Assembly (NCBI RefSeq): GCF_020911945.1
Contig: NZ_CP087135.1
Coordinates: 2,654,001 to 2,718,000, forward strand
Length of the DNA stretch: 64,000 nucleotides
DNA from: Flavobacterium galactosidilyticum
Lineage (GTDB): Bacteria > Bacteroidota > Bacteroidia > Flavobacteriales > Flavobacteriaceae
Direction of reading: 5' to 3'
Below are positions 17,629 to 27,000 of the stretch, piece by piece (within the stretch, counting starts at the first letter, position 1; each line of letters opens with the position of its first letter). Below the pieces are notes generated by a model. The model was not told the origin of the DNA. It saw nothing but the letters and a program-made list of their open reading frames with translations, and did no database searches. The position numbers and the translations under genes are program-made.

Positions 17629-18498
17629 TTAACCTTGGGCTAATTTATCTAAAGTATAAGCGATTAACGCATCTACGGCTTTATAAGGGTCTTCGCTAAA
17701 TGTTCCAGAAGCACGATTAGCAATTATCGCATTTAACGAAAGTGCATTATGTCCCAAAAGTGCTGAAAGTCCATATATTGCTCCAGTTTCCATTTCGAGA
17801 TTTGTAATTCGGTTGCCTTCAAACTGAAAATTATCCATTTTAGAATTCAGATTTTCATCCTGAATTTGCAATCGTAAAACACGTCCTTGAGGACCATAAA
17901 AACCACCTGCAGTTGCTGTGATTCCTTTATGCATTTTATCGCTTTCTATTATTTTTTCTAACTTTGCAGAACAAGAAATAACGTAAGGTTTTCCTTTTTT
18001 AGGATCCCAATTCGTGTGATTTACAAAAGCGTCTTCCATATCGATGTTAGAAACTTCATCGATTAAATAGGAGCGTAGCATGTTATCCAATCCTAAGCCA
18101 AATTTTGACATTACAAAACTATCTACAGGAATATCCGCTTGCAGAGATCCCGAAGTCCCAATTCTAATGATATTTAGTGAGGTTAATTTGTCTTTTGGTT
18201 TTTTAGTTTCTAAATCGATGTTGACCAATGCATCTAATTCATTGACTACTATATCAATATTATCGGGACCAATTCCAGTTGACATCACTGTAATTCTTTT
18301 GCCTTTGAAAATTCCCGTTTGGGTTTTAAATTCTCTTTTTTGAGTCGAAAATTCTATGCTATCAAAAAACTGTGTTATTTTTTCTACCCGATTTTGATCA
18401 CCTACAAAGATGATGTCGTGGGCTATATTTTCTGGTTTCAAGTTTAAATGGTATACACTACCATCTGGATTTAATATTAATTCTGATGACTTTATCAT
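17629..18498 (-). CDS. Uridine phosphorylase-type nucleoside phosphorylase
   Basis: 289 residues of the PNP/UDP phosphorylase family 1: reversible phosphorolysis of (deoxy)uridine or another nucleoside in salvage. Motifs are FVGDQNRVEKI (phosphate site), MSTGIGPDNIDIV, IRIGTSGSLQ near residue 118 and NLEMETGAIYGLSAL (ribose-binding Met-Glu near residue 240). The nucleoside specificity is not certain by eye. A structured repeat follows the stop directly. The SUI1 gene lies 61 bases upstream on the same strand. Confidence 0.88.
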   Translation of the reverse strand: MIKSSELILNPDGSVYHLNLKPENIAHDIIFVGDQNRVEKITQFFDSIEFSTQKREFKTQTGIFKGKRITVMSTGIGPDNIDIVVNELDALVNIDLETKKPKDKLTSLNIIRIGTSGSLQADIPVDSFVMSKFGLGLDNMLRSYLIDEVSNIDMEDAFVNHTNWDPKKGKPYVISCSAKLEKIIESDKMHKGITATAGGFYGPQGRVLRLQIQDENLNSKMDNFQFEGNRITNLEMETGAIYGLSALLGHNALSLNAIIANRASGTFSEDPYKAVDALIAYTLDKLAQG

Positions 18499-18559
18499 TG
18501 TTTTTTTTGTTTAAATGTTTTAGGTTTCAAGTTCCTCAACTGATTACTAAACAATTTCT

Positions 18560-18889
18560 CTAGCCTCCAACGCGTTTTACCTTGAAGCCTTTATCTTTTA
18601 AAATCGTCATAATCTTATCACGATAATCGCCTTGTATGATTATGGAGTCGTCTTTGAAGGTGCCACCAACACTCAATTTAGTTTTAATTTCTTTAGCTAG
18701 AATTTTGAAATCTTCATCAGTACCTTCATAACCTTCTATTATGGTTGTAGCTTTTCCTTTTCTCTTTTCAAATTTACAAATCATAGGTTCTTTTTGAACG
18801 TATAATTCATGCGGAACTGCTTCAATCAATTCTTCAGGAACTGGTTCGTGATCAGGAAAAAGGTTTTTTAATTGGTCTTGTAAGTCCAT
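18560..18889 (-). CDS. SUI1/YciH (eIF1-like) translation factor
   Basis: 109 residues. The C-terminal ~75 residues are the SUI1 fold: RKGKATTIIEGYEG, then KLSVGGTFKDDSIIIQGDYRDKI and the basic end KGFKVKRVGG. In bacteria YciH-type proteins bind the small ribosomal subunit and influence start-codon fidelity or stress translation. The length is normal for the family. Confidence 0.92.
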   Translation of the reverse strand: MDLQDQLKNLFPDHEPVPEELIEAVPHELYVQKEPMICKFEKRKGKATTIIEGYEGTDEDFKILAKEIKTKLSVGGTFKDDSIIIQGDYRDKIMTILKDKGFKVKRVGG

Positions 18890-18992
18890 TTGTTTTAAAT
18901 TAAAATTTCAAAAAATAAATTCCAAATTCCAATATTTTGTGACTTGATAAGTAGTCTCATTTTCTTGGTATTTGGAATTTATATAATTATTC

Positions 18993-19006
18993 CCCGCCGC
19001 GGCGGG
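18993..19006. repeat. GC-only 14-bp palindrome
   Basis: CCCGCCGCGGCGGG is a perfect palindrome of only G and C in strongly AT-rich surroundings, 10 bases beyond the stop of the 2OG oxygenase gene. No T tract follows on either side, so it is not a standard terminator. Just beyond it, TTCCAAATTCCAA and TTGGTATTTGGAA (about 18920-18980) form a second, AT-rich inverted repeat. Confidence 0.6.
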
Positions 19007-19016
19007 TTGTAGGATT

Positions 19017-19967
19017 TTATTTTTTAATTAACCCTAAATCCACTAAACGTTCATATAAATAAGCGCCTGCTGTAATGTCTTCAAATTGTTTTGGATGTTC
19101 TGCATCAATACAATTATCTAAACAATCTAATTTCATATCACTAACAGGGTGCATAAAAAATGGAATGGAATAACGTGAAGTTCCCCATAATTCTCGAGGT
19201 GGATTTACCACTTGGTGAATTGTAGATTTCAATTTATTATTTGTGTGGCGAGATAGCATATCACCAACATTGATAACTAATTCGTCTGGCTCCGCAATAG
19301 CGTCAATCCACTCGCCGTCATGAGTTTGTACTTGCAATCCTTTTCCTTGCGCTCCCATCAATAAAGTAATCAAATTGATATCTCCATGCGCTGCAGCACG
19401 AATCGCATTTGCAGGTTCCGATGTAATAGGAGGATAGTGAATAGGCCTTAGTATTGAATTTCCCTCTTTAGCATAATTATCAAAATAAAATTCATCTAAA
19501 CCTAGATGTAGTGCCAAGGCTCTCAACACATAAACACCAGTTTTTTCTAACATTTGGTAAGCTTCTTTTCCTACCACATTAAAACGAGGTAATTCTTTCA
19601 CTTCAACATTTTCAGGATATTCAGCGGCATATTTTGAATCTTCTGATACATACTGTCCAAAATGCCAAAACTCCTTTAAATCCCCTTCTATACGGCCTTT
19701 AGCATGTTCAGTTCCAAAAGAAACATAACCTCTTTGTCCGCCAATTCCAGGAATTTCATAACTGTGTTTTGTTTCTAACGGTAAAGAGAAAAAATTTCTA
19801 ATTTCGCCATACAATTCATCAACCAGTTGGTCGTTTAAAAAATGCCCTTTTAGCGCTACGAAGCCAATATCTTCAAAAGCACTTCCGATTTCATTTACAA
19901 ATTTTTGTTTACGTTTCGGGTCGTCCGAAAGGAAATCACGCAAGTCAACACTAGGAATGTTTTGCAT
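19017..19967 (-). CDS. 2-oxoglutarate/Fe(II) dioxygenase, isopenicillin N synthase-like
   Basis: 316 residues of the DIOX_N plus 2OG-Fe(II) architecture. Iron ligands are His and Asp in AAHGDINLITLL near residue 195 and His in KSTIHQVVNPP near residue 251. The oxoglutarate arginine is in SRYSIPFFMHP. The N-terminal helix set carries FEDIGFVALKGH. The substrate is unknown; homologous genes are common as single genes in Bacteroidota. A consensus promoter lies at 20011-20038, divergent from the E1 gene. Confidence 0.9.
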   Translation of the reverse strand: MQNIPSVDLRDFLSDDPKRKQKFVNEIGSAFEDIGFVALKGHFLNDQLVDELYGEIRNFFSLPLETKHSYEIPGIGGQRGYVSFGTEHAKGRIEGDLKEFWHFGQYVSEDSKYAAEYPENVEVKELPRFNVVGKEAYQMLEKTGVYVLRALALHLGLDEFYFDNYAKEGNSILRPIHYPPITSEPANAIRAAAHGDINLITLLMGAQGKGLQVQTHDGEWIDAIAEPDELVINVGDMLSRHTNNKLKSTIHQVVNPPRELWGTSRYSIPFFMHPVSDMKLDCLDNCIDAEHPKQFEDITAGAYLYERLVDLGLIKK

Positions 19968-20010
19968 ATTTTTTTATTTTATAAATAACAAGACATAAAT
20001 CTTGTAAACA

Positions 20011-20038
20011 CAAAGATAAAGAATAATTTTAATTCCAA
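20011..20038 (-). promoter_or_regulatory. Promoter of the 2OG oxygenase gene
   Basis: On the minus strand a TTG (20036-20038), a 17-base spacer and TATCTTTG (20011-20018), 43 bases before the ATG. Confidence 0.7.
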
Positions 20039-20067
20039 ATTTATAATACAACCATTAAAATAAAAAA

Positions 20068-20110
20068 ATATAACAATTTATAGTAAAACTGTTATATTTT
20101 TTTATCTTTG
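20068..20110 (+). promoter_or_regulatory. Inverted repeat plus minus-7 element upstream of the E1 gene
   Basis: TATCTTTG at 20103-20110 lies 22 bases before the ATG at 20133. No TTG precedes it at the usual distance. Instead an 8-bp inverted repeat, ATATAACA (20068-20075) and TGTTATAT (20090-20097), covers the minus-33 region, as an activator or repressor operator would. Confidence 0.45.
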
Positions 20111-20132
20111 AACTATACCAAAAAATTAGAAA

Positions 20133-22109
20133 ATGACCTTCGACAGAAAAAATCTTACTGATAACCAATTACTAGATTTGTATAAAAAACTATTAAAGCC
20201 TAGGCTGATAGAAGAAAAAATGTTAATTCTGATTCGTCAGGGAAAGGTCTCAAAATGGTTTTCAGGAATAGGTCAAGAAGCAATTTCTGTTGGAGTCACA
20301 GCAGTTTTAGAAGCTGATGAATACATTTTACCAATGCATAGGAATTTAGGTGTTTTTACAGGAAGAAATATTCCTTTATACCGCCTTTTTTCGCAGTGGC
20401 AAGGAAAAGCAAATGGTTTCACCAAAGGTAGAGATCGCAGTTTTCACTTTGGCACCCAACAATATAAAATTATCGGAATGATTTCGCATTTAGGACCTCA
20501 ATTAGGAGTTGCTGACGGAATTGCATTAGCTAATAAATTAAAGAAAAACGGTAAAATAACAGCTGTTTTTACTGGTGAAGGCGCTACCAGCGAGGGAGAT
20601 TTTCACGAGGCGTTAAACATTGCTTCGGTTTGGGAATTGCCGGTGATGTTTATTATAGAAAATAATGGTTATGGTTTATCGACACCAACAAATGAGCAAT
20701 ATCGTTGCGAAAATCTTGCTGACAAAGGCGTAGGTTACGGCATGGAAAGTCACATTGTTGATGGCAATAATATTCTTGAAGTTTTTAATCTTTTATCTGA
20801 ATTAAAAGCATCGATGATCGAAAGACCTCGTCCTGTTTTACTAGAATTTAAAACTTTCAGAATGCGCGGGCATGAAGAGGCGAGTGGTACAAAATACGTT
20901 CCACAGGAATTAATGGATATTTGGGCGATTAAAGATCCCGTTGATAATTTTAGAAAATTTTTAATGGAAAGTGGAATTCTTTCTGAAGCCTTTGACCTAG
21001 ATTTAAAAACAGAGATTAAGAAAGAAATAGATGAAGGTTTGGCTATTGCCAATGCTGAACCAAAAATTGAAGCTAATTATAGTGGAGAATTAGATGATGT
21101 CTATAAACCCTATCAACATGAGGAATTTAAGCATTCAGAAAAAAAAGAAAATATTCGCTTCATAGATGCAATTTCTAATAGTTTACGCGAATCGATGGAA
21201 CGCCACCCAGAGTCGGTTATAATGGGTCAGGATATTGCGGATTACGGTGGTGCGTTCAAAATCACGGAGGGTTTTGTAGAAAAATTTGGCAAAGAGCGTG
21301 TGCGTAATACGCCAATTTGTGAGAGTGCAGTCGTGTCTGCAGGAATGGGATTATCTATAAATGGATATAAAGCAATTGTTGAAATGCAGTTTGCTGATTT
21401 TGTTTCGAGTGGTTTTAACCCAATAGTAAATTTATTAGCGAAATCGCATTATCGCTGGCTTGAAAAAGCTGATGTTGTTGTTCGAATGCCTTGCGGCGGC
21501 GGCACTCAAGCAGGGCCTTTCCACTCACAAACAAACGAAGCTTGGTTTACTAAAACACCAGGCTTAAAAGTAGTTTATCCAGCATTTCCTTATGACGCTA
21601 AAGGCTTATTGAATACTTCGATTAATGATCCGAATCCGGTTTTATTTTTTGAACACAAACAATTATACAGAAGTGTTCAACAAGAAGTTCCAACAGACTA
21701 TTACACAATTCCTTTAGGAAAAGCAGCTTTATTAAAAGAAGGAAATCAGGTGACTATTATTTCATTTGGTGCAGCAGTTCATTGGGCATTAGATACCCTA
21801 TCAAAAAATCCAGGTATTTCTGCTGATTTATTAGATTTACGAACTTTGCAACCTTTAGATACTGAAGCCATTTTTGCTTCAGTAAAGAAAACTGCAAGAG
21901 TAATTATATATCAAGAAGACAGTATGTTTGGCGGTTTAGCCAGTGATATATCAGCAATGATTATGGAAAATTGTTTTCAATATTTAGATGCTCCCGTCAA
22001 ACGTGTCGCTAGTTTAGATAGTCCAATTCCATTTACAAAAGCTCTAGAAGATCAGTACCTACCTAAAGGCAGATTCGAAAATGATCTTAAAGAGCTTTTG
22101 AAGTATTAA
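20133..22109 (+). CDS. Fused alpha/beta E1 of the branched-chain 2-oxoacid dehydrogenase complex
   Basis: Thiamine-diphosphate enzyme that decarboxylates branched-chain 2-oxoacids and feeds the acyl-CoA primers of iso-fatty acids. At 658 residues it joins the alpha subunit (to about residue 330, ThDP motif GEGATSEGDFHEALN with ENNGYGLST) to the beta subunit (from about 345: RFIDAISNSLRESMERHPES, IMGQDIADYGGAF, then the transketolase C domain). This fusion is typical of Bacteroidota. E2 and E3 are not adjacent. Being near leu/ilv genes fits branched-chain metabolism but is not evidence of co-regulation. Confidence 0.92.
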   Translation: MTFDRKNLTDNQLLDLYKKLLKPRLIEEKMLILIRQGKVSKWFSGIGQEAISVGVTAVLEADEYILPMHRNLGVFTGRNIPLYRLFSQWQGKANGFTKGRDRSFHFGTQQYKIIGMISHLGPQLGVADGIALANKLKKNGKITAVFTGEGATSEGDFHEALNIASVWELPVMFIIENNGYGLSTPTNEQYRCENLADKGVGYGMESHIVDGNNILEVFNLLSELKASMIERPRPVLLEFKTFRMRGHEEASGTKYVPQELMDIWAIKDPVDNFRKFLMESGILSEAFDLDLKTEIKKEIDEGLAIANAEPKIEANYSGELDDVYKPYQHEEFKHSEKKENIRFIDAISNSLRESMERHPESVIMGQDIADYGGAFKITEGFVEKFGKERVRNTPICESAVVSAGMGLSINGYKAIVEMQFADFVSSGFNPIVNLLAKSHYRWLEKADVVVRMPCGGGTQAGPFHSQTNEAWFTKTPGLKVVYPAFPYDAKGLLNTSINDPNPVLFFEHKQLYRSVQQEVPTDYYTIPLGKAALLKEGNQVTIISFGAAVHWALDTLSKNPGISADLLDLRTLQPLDTEAIFASVKKTARVIIYQEDSMFGGLASDISAMIMENCFQYLDAPVKRVASLDSPIPFTKALEDQYLPKGRFENDLKELLKY

Positions 22110-22147
22110 TAGAGAAATTATTATTTGGTTTATTTTTAATTCACATT

Positions 22148-22264
22148 CTAAAAATAACCTAATATCCAGTATATAATAATAAATACTATAATTGTTCCGA
22201 AGCATCCTCCGCCTAATTTCTTGGCGCCATAGCCTGCTAGTAATGTTTTGAAAAATCCGTTCAT
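22148..22264 (-). CDS. Small membrane protein, 38 aa
   Basis: ATG at 22262-22264, stop TAG at 22148-22150. The product has an amphipathic start (MNGFFKTLLAGYGAKKLGGG), one Cys, then a single hydrophobic helix (TIIVFIIIYWILGYF) running to the C-terminus. The organisation (KKLGGGCFGT before a terminal helix) resembles short conserved Flavobacterium proteins I have seen annotated only as hypothetical. It is convergent with the E1 gene and divergent from the 73-aa gene. Confidence 0.6.
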   Translation of the reverse strand: MNGFFKTLLAGYGAKKLGGGCFGTIIVFIIIYWILGYF

Positions 22265-22333
22265 AGTTTTAAGTTTTAGAGTAGTTGTTAAAGTATCTAA
22301 TTTTGTGTGAAATATTTATTTGGTATTTTTATC

Positions 22334-22347
22334 ATGATTCAAATCAT
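22334..22347. promoter_or_regulatory. CRP/FNR-type palindrome
   Basis: ATGATTCAAATCAT: the core TGAT-N4-ATCA is the FNR-family operator pattern (TTGAT-N4-ATCAA) with one changed outer base per half. It lies in the divergent region between the 38-aa membrane protein and the 73-aa protein, 70 and 87 bases from their starts. No FNR-family regulator gene is visible in the window. Confidence 0.35.
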
Positions 22348-22433
22348 AAATAATTTGATTATAGTATAAAAATAGAATAATATTTTGGCAACATGACGAC
22401 GATACTTTAATTTTGAAACATTAATAAAAAATT

Positions 22434-22655
22434 ATGAAACCTTTAAAAGAGAAACTACTAATTAAAGACGCAACGATCAATAAAATACAATTTGATACCG
22501 AATGGTTTTTTCATTTAGACGATATGACATTTTACTTAAAAGAGGATTTATCAGAAGTAGAATTCGTGTATTTGCCGATGATTATCGCTGGAAATCAAGA
22601 GTATGTAAAATGTGCAGCCTTCGATGATATTATCAGAGGTAGAAAGGAAGCATAA
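22434..22655 (+). CDS. Conserved hypothetical protein, 73 aa
   Basis: Small soluble protein starting MKPLKEKLLIKDATINKIQF, with aromatic TEWFFHLDDMTFYLKEDL and a basic end DIIRGRKEA. There is no signal peptide or membrane helix, and the family is not recognised. Codon use and composition look coding, and a terminator follows within a few bases. Its position 170 bases from the divergent 38-aa gene with a palindrome between suggests shared control. Confidence 0.6.
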   Translation: MKPLKEKLLIKDATINKIQFDTEWFFHLDDMTFYLKEDLSEVEFVYLPMIIAGNQEYVKCAAFDDIIRGRKEA

Positions 22656-22686
22656 AAAAATAGAAGCTACGAACTGCTATTTTTTT
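22656..22686. terminator. Terminator between convergent genes
   Basis: An AAAAAATAG arm at about 22657-22665 pairs with CTATTTTTT starting at about 22678, with an extra GC pair inside. T tracts on both strands let it end the 73-aa gene and also the convergent 514-aa gene, whose stop codon abuts the hairpin. Confidence 0.65.
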
Positions 22687-24230
22687 TATCTATTACCTAA
22701 TTTAGCTTTTGCCTTGATAATATCACTTATTTTTCTATTTTCAATTTTGCTTTCAAGCCAAGAAATGATGTCCAGATATAAAAACGCTCTTTTCTCGTAA
22801 GTGTTATTTTCTAATTCGATAAAACGTTGTCGCATTTTTATGAATTCTTTTTTAATGTCACTGGGATAAATAGAATTAAGATTTTTCATGAATCGTATAA
22901 TCTCTTTTTGAACCTCATGCAAATCATTCATTTTAAGCAAGAACTTGTAGGTGTTTTTAAGTTGATTTTCTAAATAGTAATCATTCCCAAGTTCATAATG
23001 CGCTATTAAACTCAATAATCGAGCAAAACACATCAAATCTTCGCGCATCGAAAGATTTTTGTTATTTATGATTTTCTCTAAGTAAAATATACATTCTACA
23101 TATTTTTCAATTCCAAAATAAATACTTGCTATCTTATAAAAGAATAGCATTTCGTGATGCTCGTCTAAGTGCTCGCTATGTAGCTTTAATTTGTCTAAAA
23201 TTTCTGGAATTAGGTATTCACTTTCGTTAAAAGTTCCTTCTAAAATATGATAATTTAGTTTGTTGTTATACAGATATAAAAATGATAACGAAGCGATATT
23301 ATCATTGACAGGAAATCTAGGATCGCTGGTAGTTTCTTCTAACAACATCAAATATTTCTTAAATTTTGATTTATATTTAAGCATGAACAACGACTCCAAT
23401 AAATAATGATTTCCTTTCAAAAAGAATACAGGATTTAGATAGATCATTGTAGGATTATTGTAAAAAAGTGTAACCCACTTATACGCATACTTATAACTGG
23501 CTAAAAAATCCTGAACTAAAAAACTGTGCCAAAGATTAGCATTATAAAACCAATATTTTTCCCTAAAACCGAATTTTTTTTCATCAAATTTAGCAATGTG
23601 CTTGTTGAAATAATTGTCAATATATTTATATTCCTCATCGCTTTTTACATAACCAGTTTTTAGCATGATTCCATAAAGTTGTAACGATAAATTAGATAAT
23701 TTGCTGGAAATTGTATTTTGATAATTTAATTCTTTTGCCTGAATAACTAATTCATCTGCACGACCTTGTATACTTCGGGTGATATATTGTGATTCAATTA
23801 GTTTTTCAAACTCTACAATTTCGTATGCCATTAATTTTTCGTCATTTTCTAATGCGATAATTTTGGTTTTATCTAAAATTTTTAAGCTTTGCTTATACAA
23901 ACCTTTATTATACAAAATAGTGGCAAAATCGATTTGTTCACGTATTTGATAACGGGTATTTTGACTTGGAATATTTAATCTAATGCTGACTAAAATTTGT
24001 TTATACAGATAGGATTTCAGATTCGACAATTGGACTTTCTTGATAATTCCACTCTTCAAAATGAGTTTTTCATCATATGCTTCTGACTTATCTAAAATAT
24101 TGAATAATTCAATAAATTTTGTGTTTGAACTAGTTTCAAGTCTGCTTGCAAAAATCTTAAATTGTCTTTTTTCAGACTTTGAAAGTGATTTTATTAGAAC
24201 AAATAGAAAATCTTTTTGATGGTTAGCCAT
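22686..24230 (-). CDS. Conserved all-helical protein of Bacteroidota, unknown function
   Basis: 514 residues, almost entirely helical, rich in Lys, Leu, Tyr and Phe, with repeated ~34-residue spacing of aromatic/Ala positions (for example ATILYNKGLYKQSLKIL and YFGIEKYVECIFYLEKII), suggestive of TPR-like repeats. No signal peptide, no membrane helix and no catalytic motif. I know similar long helical proteins only as hypothetical proteins in Bacteroidota. A scaffold or protein-binding role is plausible but inferred from fold alone. It is divergent from leuA. Confidence 0.75.
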   Translation of the reverse strand: MANHQKDFLFVLIKSLSKSEKRQFKIFASRLETSSNTKFIELFNILDKSEAYDEKLILKSGIIKKVQLSNLKSYLYKQILVSIRLNIPSQNTRYQIREQIDFATILYNKGLYKQSLKILDKTKIIALENDEKLMAYEIVEFEKLIESQYITRSIQGRADELVIQAKELNYQNTISSKLSNLSLQLYGIMLKTGYVKSDEEYKYIDNYFNKHIAKFDEKKFGFREKYWFYNANLWHSFLVQDFLASYKYAYKWVTLFYNNPTMIYLNPVFFLKGNHYLLESLFMLKYKSKFKKYLMLLEETTSDPRFPVNDNIASLSFLYLYNNKLNYHILEGTFNESEYLIPEILDKLKLHSEHLDEHHEMLFFYKIASIYFGIEKYVECIFYLEKIINNKNLSMREDLMCFARLLSLIAHYELGNDYYLENQLKNTYKFLLKMNDLHEVQKEIIRFMKNLNSIYPSDIKKEFIKMRQRFIELENNTYEKRAFLYLDIISWLESKIENRKISDIIKAKAKLGNR

Positions 24231-24299
24231 TGTAAAATACTGAAGTGCAATGTACTGTAAATAAGCTTATTAAGTGTTTATTAATTGCTTTATGAGCAG

Positions 24300-24307
24300 T
24301 ATATTTG
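24300..24307 (+). promoter_or_regulatory. Minus-7 element upstream of leuA
   Basis: TATATTTG, 72 bases before the leuA ATG. No TTG at standard spacing (the nearest gives 12 bases). A 16-codon ORF (24314-24364) with several Ile, Val and Leu codons follows, but no terminator hairpin is seen. Confidence 0.4.
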
Positions 24308-24379
24308 GTTAAAATGAGTTTTATAATTAAAGTGTTGAAATCTAACTTTGTTACTAAGTTGTGAAATTACATTAAATAA

Positions 24380-25561
<1,182 letters not shown>

Positions 25562-25608
25562 TCCACAAATCAAATTGAAGTAAGCATTCTAAAAATAAAA
25601 ACAGTCCT

Positions 25609-26724
25609 ATGAACTTAAAAATAGCGGTACTTTCAGGAGATGGAATTGGTCCAGAAGTAATTTTACAGGCAAAAAAAGCATTATATGCAATTGCTGTGGT
25701 TTTCGACCATGAGTTTGTATTTGAAGATGCTCTAATAGGAGCCTATGCTATAGAGAAAACAGGAAATCCATTACCAGAGCAAACGCTGAACCTTTGTTTA
25801 AATACAGATGCAGTTTTAATGGGAGCAATTGGTGACATTAAATACGACCATAATTCCAATACAAAATTGCGTCCTATCGACGGATTATTAAGACTAAGGC
25901 AAGCACTAGGATTATATGCAAATATTAGACCTATAAAACCATATAGGGATTTATTGGATTTGTCTCCCTTAAAAAGAAAAATCATTGAGGATACTGATTT
26001 TGTAATTTTTAGAGAAATTTCAGGAGGATCTTATTTCACTGAAAAAAAGATAAATGAACAAGGAACTGTAGCCTCTGATTTATGTGAGTACACTGAGGAT
26101 GAAATTATTCGAATTACTCATTTAGCCTTCAAAACAGCACAAAAAAGAAGAAATAAAGTCACGTTAGTTGATAAAGCCAATATTTTAGAAACTTCTAAGT
26201 TATGGAGAAAAATTGTTACTGAAATTAGCGATTCCTATCCTGAAGTAGAAACTGAATTCTTGTTTGTTGATGATGCAGCTATGAAAATTATTATCAATCC
26301 AAAGCAGTTTGACGTTATTTTGACAGAGAATTTGTTTGGTGATATTTTATCGGATGAAGCTAGTGTGATTACAGGCGCCATTGGTTTATTGCCATCTGCT
26401 TCATTAGGTAATTCTACTGCTCTTTTTAAACCTATTCATGGCTCTTTTTCTGAAGCAAAAACAAAAAACATTGCTAACCCAATCGCTTCTGTGCTTTCAG
26501 CAGCAATGTTGTTGGAGCATTTTAGTCTTCATCTCGAAGCCGAAAAAGTGTATGAAGCTGTTGCAAAAGCGATCGAATTAAATGTAGTCACAGCTGATTT
26601 GAATCCGTATTCGAAATTTGGAACAAATGAAGTAGGGGATTTTATCTCGAATTTTATTTTAAGTAAGGACGACTTATATTTTAAAAGCGATAATGTTTAC
26701 ATTGGTCAATCGACTATTGTTTAA
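25609..26724 (+). CDS. leuB: 3-isopropylmalate dehydrogenase
   Basis: NAD-dependent oxidation and decarboxylation of 3-isopropylmalate. 371 residues of the isocitrate/isopropylmalate dehydrogenase family: LSGDGIGPEVILQAKKAL at the start, LRLRQALGLYANIRP (substrate arginines), VDKANILETS, NLFGDILSDEAS and KPIHGSFSEAKTKNIANP (nucleotide site). It lies 47 bases after leuA on the same strand. leuC and leuD are not adjacent. Confidence 0.95.
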   Translation: MNLKIAVLSGDGIGPEVILQAKKALYAIAVVFDHEFVFEDALIGAYAIEKTGNPLPEQTLNLCLNTDAVLMGAIGDIKYDHNSNTKLRPIDGLLRLRQALGLYANIRPIKPYRDLLDLSPLKRKIIEDTDFVIFREISGGSYFTEKKINEQGTVASDLCEYTEDEIIRITHLAFKTAQKRRNKVTLVDKANILETSKLWRKIVTEISDSYPEVETEFLFVDDAAMKIIINPKQFDVILTENLFGDILSDEASVITGAIGLLPSASLGNSTALFKPIHGSFSEAKTKNIANPIASVLSAAMLLEHFSLHLEAEKVYEAVAKAIELNVVTADLNPYSKFGTNEVGDFISNFILSKDDLYFKSDNVYIGQSTIV

Positions 26725-26807
26725 CATAATATAGTTAAAAAGCACATTTTTTAATTGGTAATGTGTTAATAATTGAGATTTTATTTTTTTAATGCTTCAA
26801 GTATTCA

Positions 26808-26815
26808 TACTTTTG
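26808..26815 (+). promoter_or_regulatory. Minus-7 element of the ilv operon
   Basis: TACTTTTG, 21 bases before the leader-peptide ATG. No TTG at standard distance. Its position makes the leader peptide and the terminator the first transcribed elements. Confidence 0.5.
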
Positions 26816-26836
26816 TCAATGTAAAAAAATATAAAA

Positions 26837-26911
26837 ATGCAAAATTCAATTATTATTTCTCCAATTATTAGTGTCATTGTGGTAATCACATATGCAGGGG
26901 AAATGGTATAG
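26837..26911 (+). CDS. ilv leader peptide (24 aa, Ile/Val rich)
   Basis: ATG at 26837-26839, stop TAG at 26909-26911. The peptide is [20 protein letters not shown] followed by GEMV: seven Ile and four Val in 24 residues, with runs III, II and VIVVI. A strong terminator hairpin starts 20 bases after the stop and the first ilv structural gene follows. This is the classic layout of an attenuation leader for branched-chain amino acid genes: scarcity of charged tRNA-Ile or tRNA-Val would stall the ribosome and favour read-through. Confidence 0.75.
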   Translation: MQNSIIISPIISVIVVITYAGEMV

Positions 26912-26931
26912 ATATAATTAGAAATATATTT

Positions 26932-26964
26932 AAAACCTCCCATCATTTTGGGAGGTTTTTTTTT
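26932..26964 (+). terminator. Attenuator terminator before ilvD
   Basis: A 10-bp stem AAAACCTCCC (26932-26941) with GGGAGGTTTT (26950-26959) and a run of T to 26964. The only short candidate for an alternative pairing is ATGG at 26903-26906 with CCAT at 26940-26943, supported by GGGA/TCCC next to it; a ribosome stalled on the Ile/Val codons would leave this segment free. Confidence 0.75.
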
Positions 26965-27000
26965 AGGGATAAATCAAAAATATTGACAAATATAAATACA

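Noticed and set aside
24314..24364. Sixteen-codon ORF upstream of leuA as a second attenuation leader
   Set aside because: It has some Ile, Val and Leu codons, but no terminator hairpin lies between it and leuA and the codons are not clustered.
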